A stretch of DNA of 64,000 bases, taken from NCBI RefSeq assembly GCF_036010665.1, contig NZ_CP108581.1, positions 5,265,501 to 5,329,500 on the forward strand, read 5' to 3'. Of this stretch, positions 62,253 through 64,000 are shown one piece after another (position 1 is the stretch's first letter; every line of letters begins with the position of its first letter). Origin of the DNA: Microbispora sp. NBC_01189. Lineage in GTDB: Bacteria; Actinomycetota; Actinomycetes; Streptosporangiales; Streptosporangiaceae. The position numbers and the translations under genes were made by a program. The notes below the pieces were generated by a model. That model did no database searches. It saw only the letters and a list, made by a program, of their open reading frames with translations, and was not told where the DNA came from.

Positions 62253-62702
62253 TCAGCCCGTTTGCGGCGATCCGTTAATCAGCCGGGAGAGCACGATGGA
62301 GCTCTTGGTGCGCACCACGAACGGCTCGGCCGCCAGGCGCTCGATGACCCGCTCGACGTGCCGCACGTCGGTCGCGCGGATGTGCAGCAGGGCGTCGGCC
62401 TCGCCGGTGACCGTGCAGGCCGAGACGATCTCCGGGTGCCGGGAGACGGCGAGCCCGATCTCGGCGGGGGAGGTCTTGCCCCGGCAGTAGAGCTCGACGT
62501 ACGCCTCGGTCGTCCAGCCCAGGGCCGACGGCTCGACCCGGGCGCTGAAACCGGTGATCGCGCCGGTGGCGACCAGCCGGTCGACCCGCCGCTTCACGGC
62601 CGGAGCCGACAACCCCACTTGAGTGCCTATTTCGGCGTATGTCGCCCGGGCATCCTCCATGAGGGCCCGGATGATGGCGCGATCGAGCTCGTCCAACCTC
62701 AC
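62253..62702 (-). CDS. Lrp/AsnC-family regulator
   Basis: 149 residues. Winged HTH: LDELDRAIIRALMEDARATY and AEIGTQVGLSAPAVKRRVDR; C-terminal RAM ligand domain with TEAYVELYCRGKTSPAEIGL and VSACTVTGEADALLHIRATD. GTG 62702. Upstream of ddaH-rocD, it probably senses an amino acid of the arginine/ornithine pathway and controls that operon. Confidence 0.92.
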   Translation of the reverse strand: MRLDELDRAIIRALMEDARATYAEIGTQVGLSAPAVKRRVDRLVATGAITGFSARVEPSALGWTTEAYVELYCRGKTSPAEIGLAVSRHPEIVSACTVTGEADALLHIRATDVRHVERVIERLAAEPFVVRTKSSIVLSRLINGSPQTG

Positions 62703-62761
62703 GTGGACCTGTATACAGCCGCCGCCCGGTGGCGACGTCCCGCGCCGCGGCGCCCACGGGG

Positions 62762-63433
62762 TCAGCCGGAGGCCGGGGGGAGTGCGCCGGCGCCGGGCCC
62801 GGGCCGCGGGCAGTAGCCGCCGACCCCGCGCTCCAGCAGGTCGAAGGCGCGTTCGGCGTGCCCGCGGAGGTCCGCGACGATGCCCGGGCCCTCCTCGCCG
62901 GCGAGCCGGCGCATCGCGAAGTGCCGGGTGAGAGCACTGACCACCGCGCAGATCTGGGCCGCCACGAGGGACGGGGTCATGTCGTCCGGATCGGCCTCGG
63001 TCTCGTCGGCGAGCGCGGCGGCGAGCCACTCCTCGCGGTGCCGGCTCATCATCTCCACCCGGGCCTGCAGTGCCGGGCTCTCCCGGATCCGCTGGACGAA
63101 GACCTCCGCGCCCTCGTTGATCCCATAGCGCCAGTCGCCCGAGTCCAGGGCCGCGAGGAAGTCGCGCCGCACCGCCTCGACCGCCGTCTCGCCGGGCCGG
63201 CGCTCGCGGACCACGCGCGCCAGCACGTCCATGCTCTCCTCGCCGCGGTCGAGGAACAGGTCCTCCTTCGTGCGGAAGTAGTTGAACACCGTGTTGACGG
63301 ACACGTCGGCCGCCCGCGCGACCTCGGCCACCGTGACGTTGTCGAACCCCCGCACCAGGAACAGCCCCGTCGCGATGTCGGAGATCCGCTGCCGGGTCTC
63401 CCGCTTCTTCCGCTCCCGCAGGCCCTCTTCCAT
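62762..63433 (-). CDS. TetR-family regulator of an ABC efflux system
   Basis: 223 residues. HTH TRQRISDIATGLFLVRGFDN and VTVAEVARAADVSVNTVFNY followed by FRTKEDLFLDRG. C-terminal domain with MTPSLVAAQICAVVSALTRH. Divergent from the DrrA-like ABC ATPase with a palindrome between; likely represses it until a substrate binds. ATG 63433. Confidence 0.9.
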   Translation of the reverse strand: MEEGLRERKKRETRQRISDIATGLFLVRGFDNVTVAEVARAADVSVNTVFNYFRTKEDLFLDRGEESMDVLARVVRERRPGETAVEAVRRDFLAALDSGDWRYGINEGAEVFVQRIRESPALQARVEMMSRHREEWLAAALADETEADPDDMTPSLVAAQICAVVSALTRHFAMRRLAGEEGPGIVADLRGHAERAFDLLERGVGGYCPRPGPGAGALPPASG

Positions 63434-63464
63434 GTGCCGATTCTAAGGGCGGGCACAATATTTA

Positions 63465-63488
63465 AGTGACTCCAAGTTTGGTGTTACT
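63465..63488. promoter_or_regulatory. Palindromic operator between TetR and ABC ATPase genes
   Basis: AGTGACTCCAA and TTGGTGTTACT form an inverted repeat with 9 of 11 paired around GT. AT-rich for this genome, 9 bp before the ATPase start. Confidence 0.6.
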
Positions 63489-63497
63489 CTACCGACC

Positions 63498-64000
63498 ATG
63501 ATTCATGTCAGAGGACTCACCAAGACGTTCGGGACGGTCGAGGCCGTCCGGGGGATCGACGTCGACGTCTCCGCGGGAGAGATCGTCGGCTTCCTCGGGC
63601 CGAACGGCGCGGGCAAGACCACCACGCTGCGCATGCTGACCACGCTGCTGCGCCCGACGTCCGGCGCCGCCACGGTCGCGGGCGCCGACCTGTTCGCCGA
63701 CCCGGTGGCCGTACGCCGGCGCATCGGCTACGTCGCCCAGGGCGGCGCGTTCGGGCCGTTCACCCCGGTCGGGGACGAACTCGTGCTCCAGGCCCGCCTG
63801 CACGGCCTGAGCCGGGCCGAGGCCCGCGCCCGGGTGACCTCCCTGCTCACCGCCCTGGACCTCGCCGGGGTCGGGGAGCGGACGACGGTCACCCTGTCGG
63901 GCGGCCAGAAGCGCAGGCTCGACATCGCGATGGGCCTGCTCCACCGGCCCGGGCTGCTCTTCCTCGACGAGCCCACCACCGGGCTCGACCCGCAGAGCCG
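63498..64000 (+). CDS. DrrA-like ABC transporter ATPase, 3' end outside window
   Basis: 167 codons visible. MIHVRGLTKTFGTVEAVRGI, Walker A FLGPNGAGKTTTLRML, the Q-loop RRRIGYVAQGGAFGPFTPV, signature LSGGQKRRLDIAM and Walker B LLFLDEPTTGLDP. Matches daunorubicin-resistance type ATPases that pair with an ABC-2 permease. Controlled by the divergent TetR gene. Confidence 0.93.
   Translation, partial: MIHVRGLTKTFGTVEAVRGIDVDVSAGEIVGFLGPNGAGKTTTLRMLTTLLRPTSGAATVAGADLFADPVAVRRRIGYVAQGGAFGPFTPVGDELVLQARLHGLSRAEARARVTSLLTALDLAGVGERTTVTLSGGQKRRLDIAMGLLHRPGLLFLDEPTTGLDPQS

Overview
This is a GC-rich (about 70%) actinobacterial chromosome segment. The gene content (hrcA-dnaJ next to rsmE, phoH-ybeY-corC-era, DUF3097, DUF2630, a DUF397/DUF5753 pair, SARP and ECF regulators, a pSAM2-type RepSA, an ECF41 sigma factor) and the frequent GTG/TTG starts suggest a filamentous actinomycete, most likely Streptosporangiales; the genus cannot be fixed from the sequence alone.

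Layout. 1-5.1 kb: end of lepA, a MOSC protein, a divergent TetR / DinB-like pair around a clear operator, and a secreted GH27 alpha-galactosidase with a CBM2 module. 5.1-19.9 kb: an accessory patchwork of a VOC protein, two relics of one GH18 chitinase, a TnpB tail, two nearly identical 1568-bp IS66 elements in opposite orientation, fragments of a pSAM2-like integrative element (gntR, repSA, a second broken repSA, no integrase), a frameshifted IS4-family element, a tRNA-like 3' end that may be an old attachment site, and low-GC orphan membrane genes. 19.9-34.3 kb: conserved core: hemW, DUF3097, CIRCE-hrcA-dnaJ, rsmE, an ECF sigma factor with a membrane partner, HIT, phoH, ybeY, corC, a SARP/ATPase regulator, a deaminase-like gene and era. 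34.3-44.8 kb: nitrogen block, with ureABCFGD (no ureE) on the minus strand diverging from the urea ABC transporter urtABCDE. 44.8-48.4 kb: GNAT, DUF2630, and leuA behind a leucine-rich leader peptide with a strong hairpin. 48.7-54.5 kb: an RloA/RloB-like ATPase plus toprim-like pair (second gene frameshifted), a DUF397/DUF5753/HATPase regulatory trio, and an ECF41 sigma factor diverging from its carboxymuconolactone-decarboxylase partner across a symmetric promoter. 54.5-64 kb: a secreted HNH-like protein, a TetR-controlled YrdB/epimerase locus, a Gfo/Idh oxidoreductase, PhoD, rocD-ddaH with an Lrp regulator, and a TetR gene diverging from a drug-type ABC ATPase cut by the window edge.

The most unusual observation is an 84-bp repeat present twice, before rsmE and before ureB. 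Each copy is an intact 27-codon reading frame whose stop codon overlaps the ATG of the next gene (ATGA). In the urease operon the copy also overlaps the ureA stop, so three frames are chained. It looks like a dispersed, portable translational-coupling cassette.
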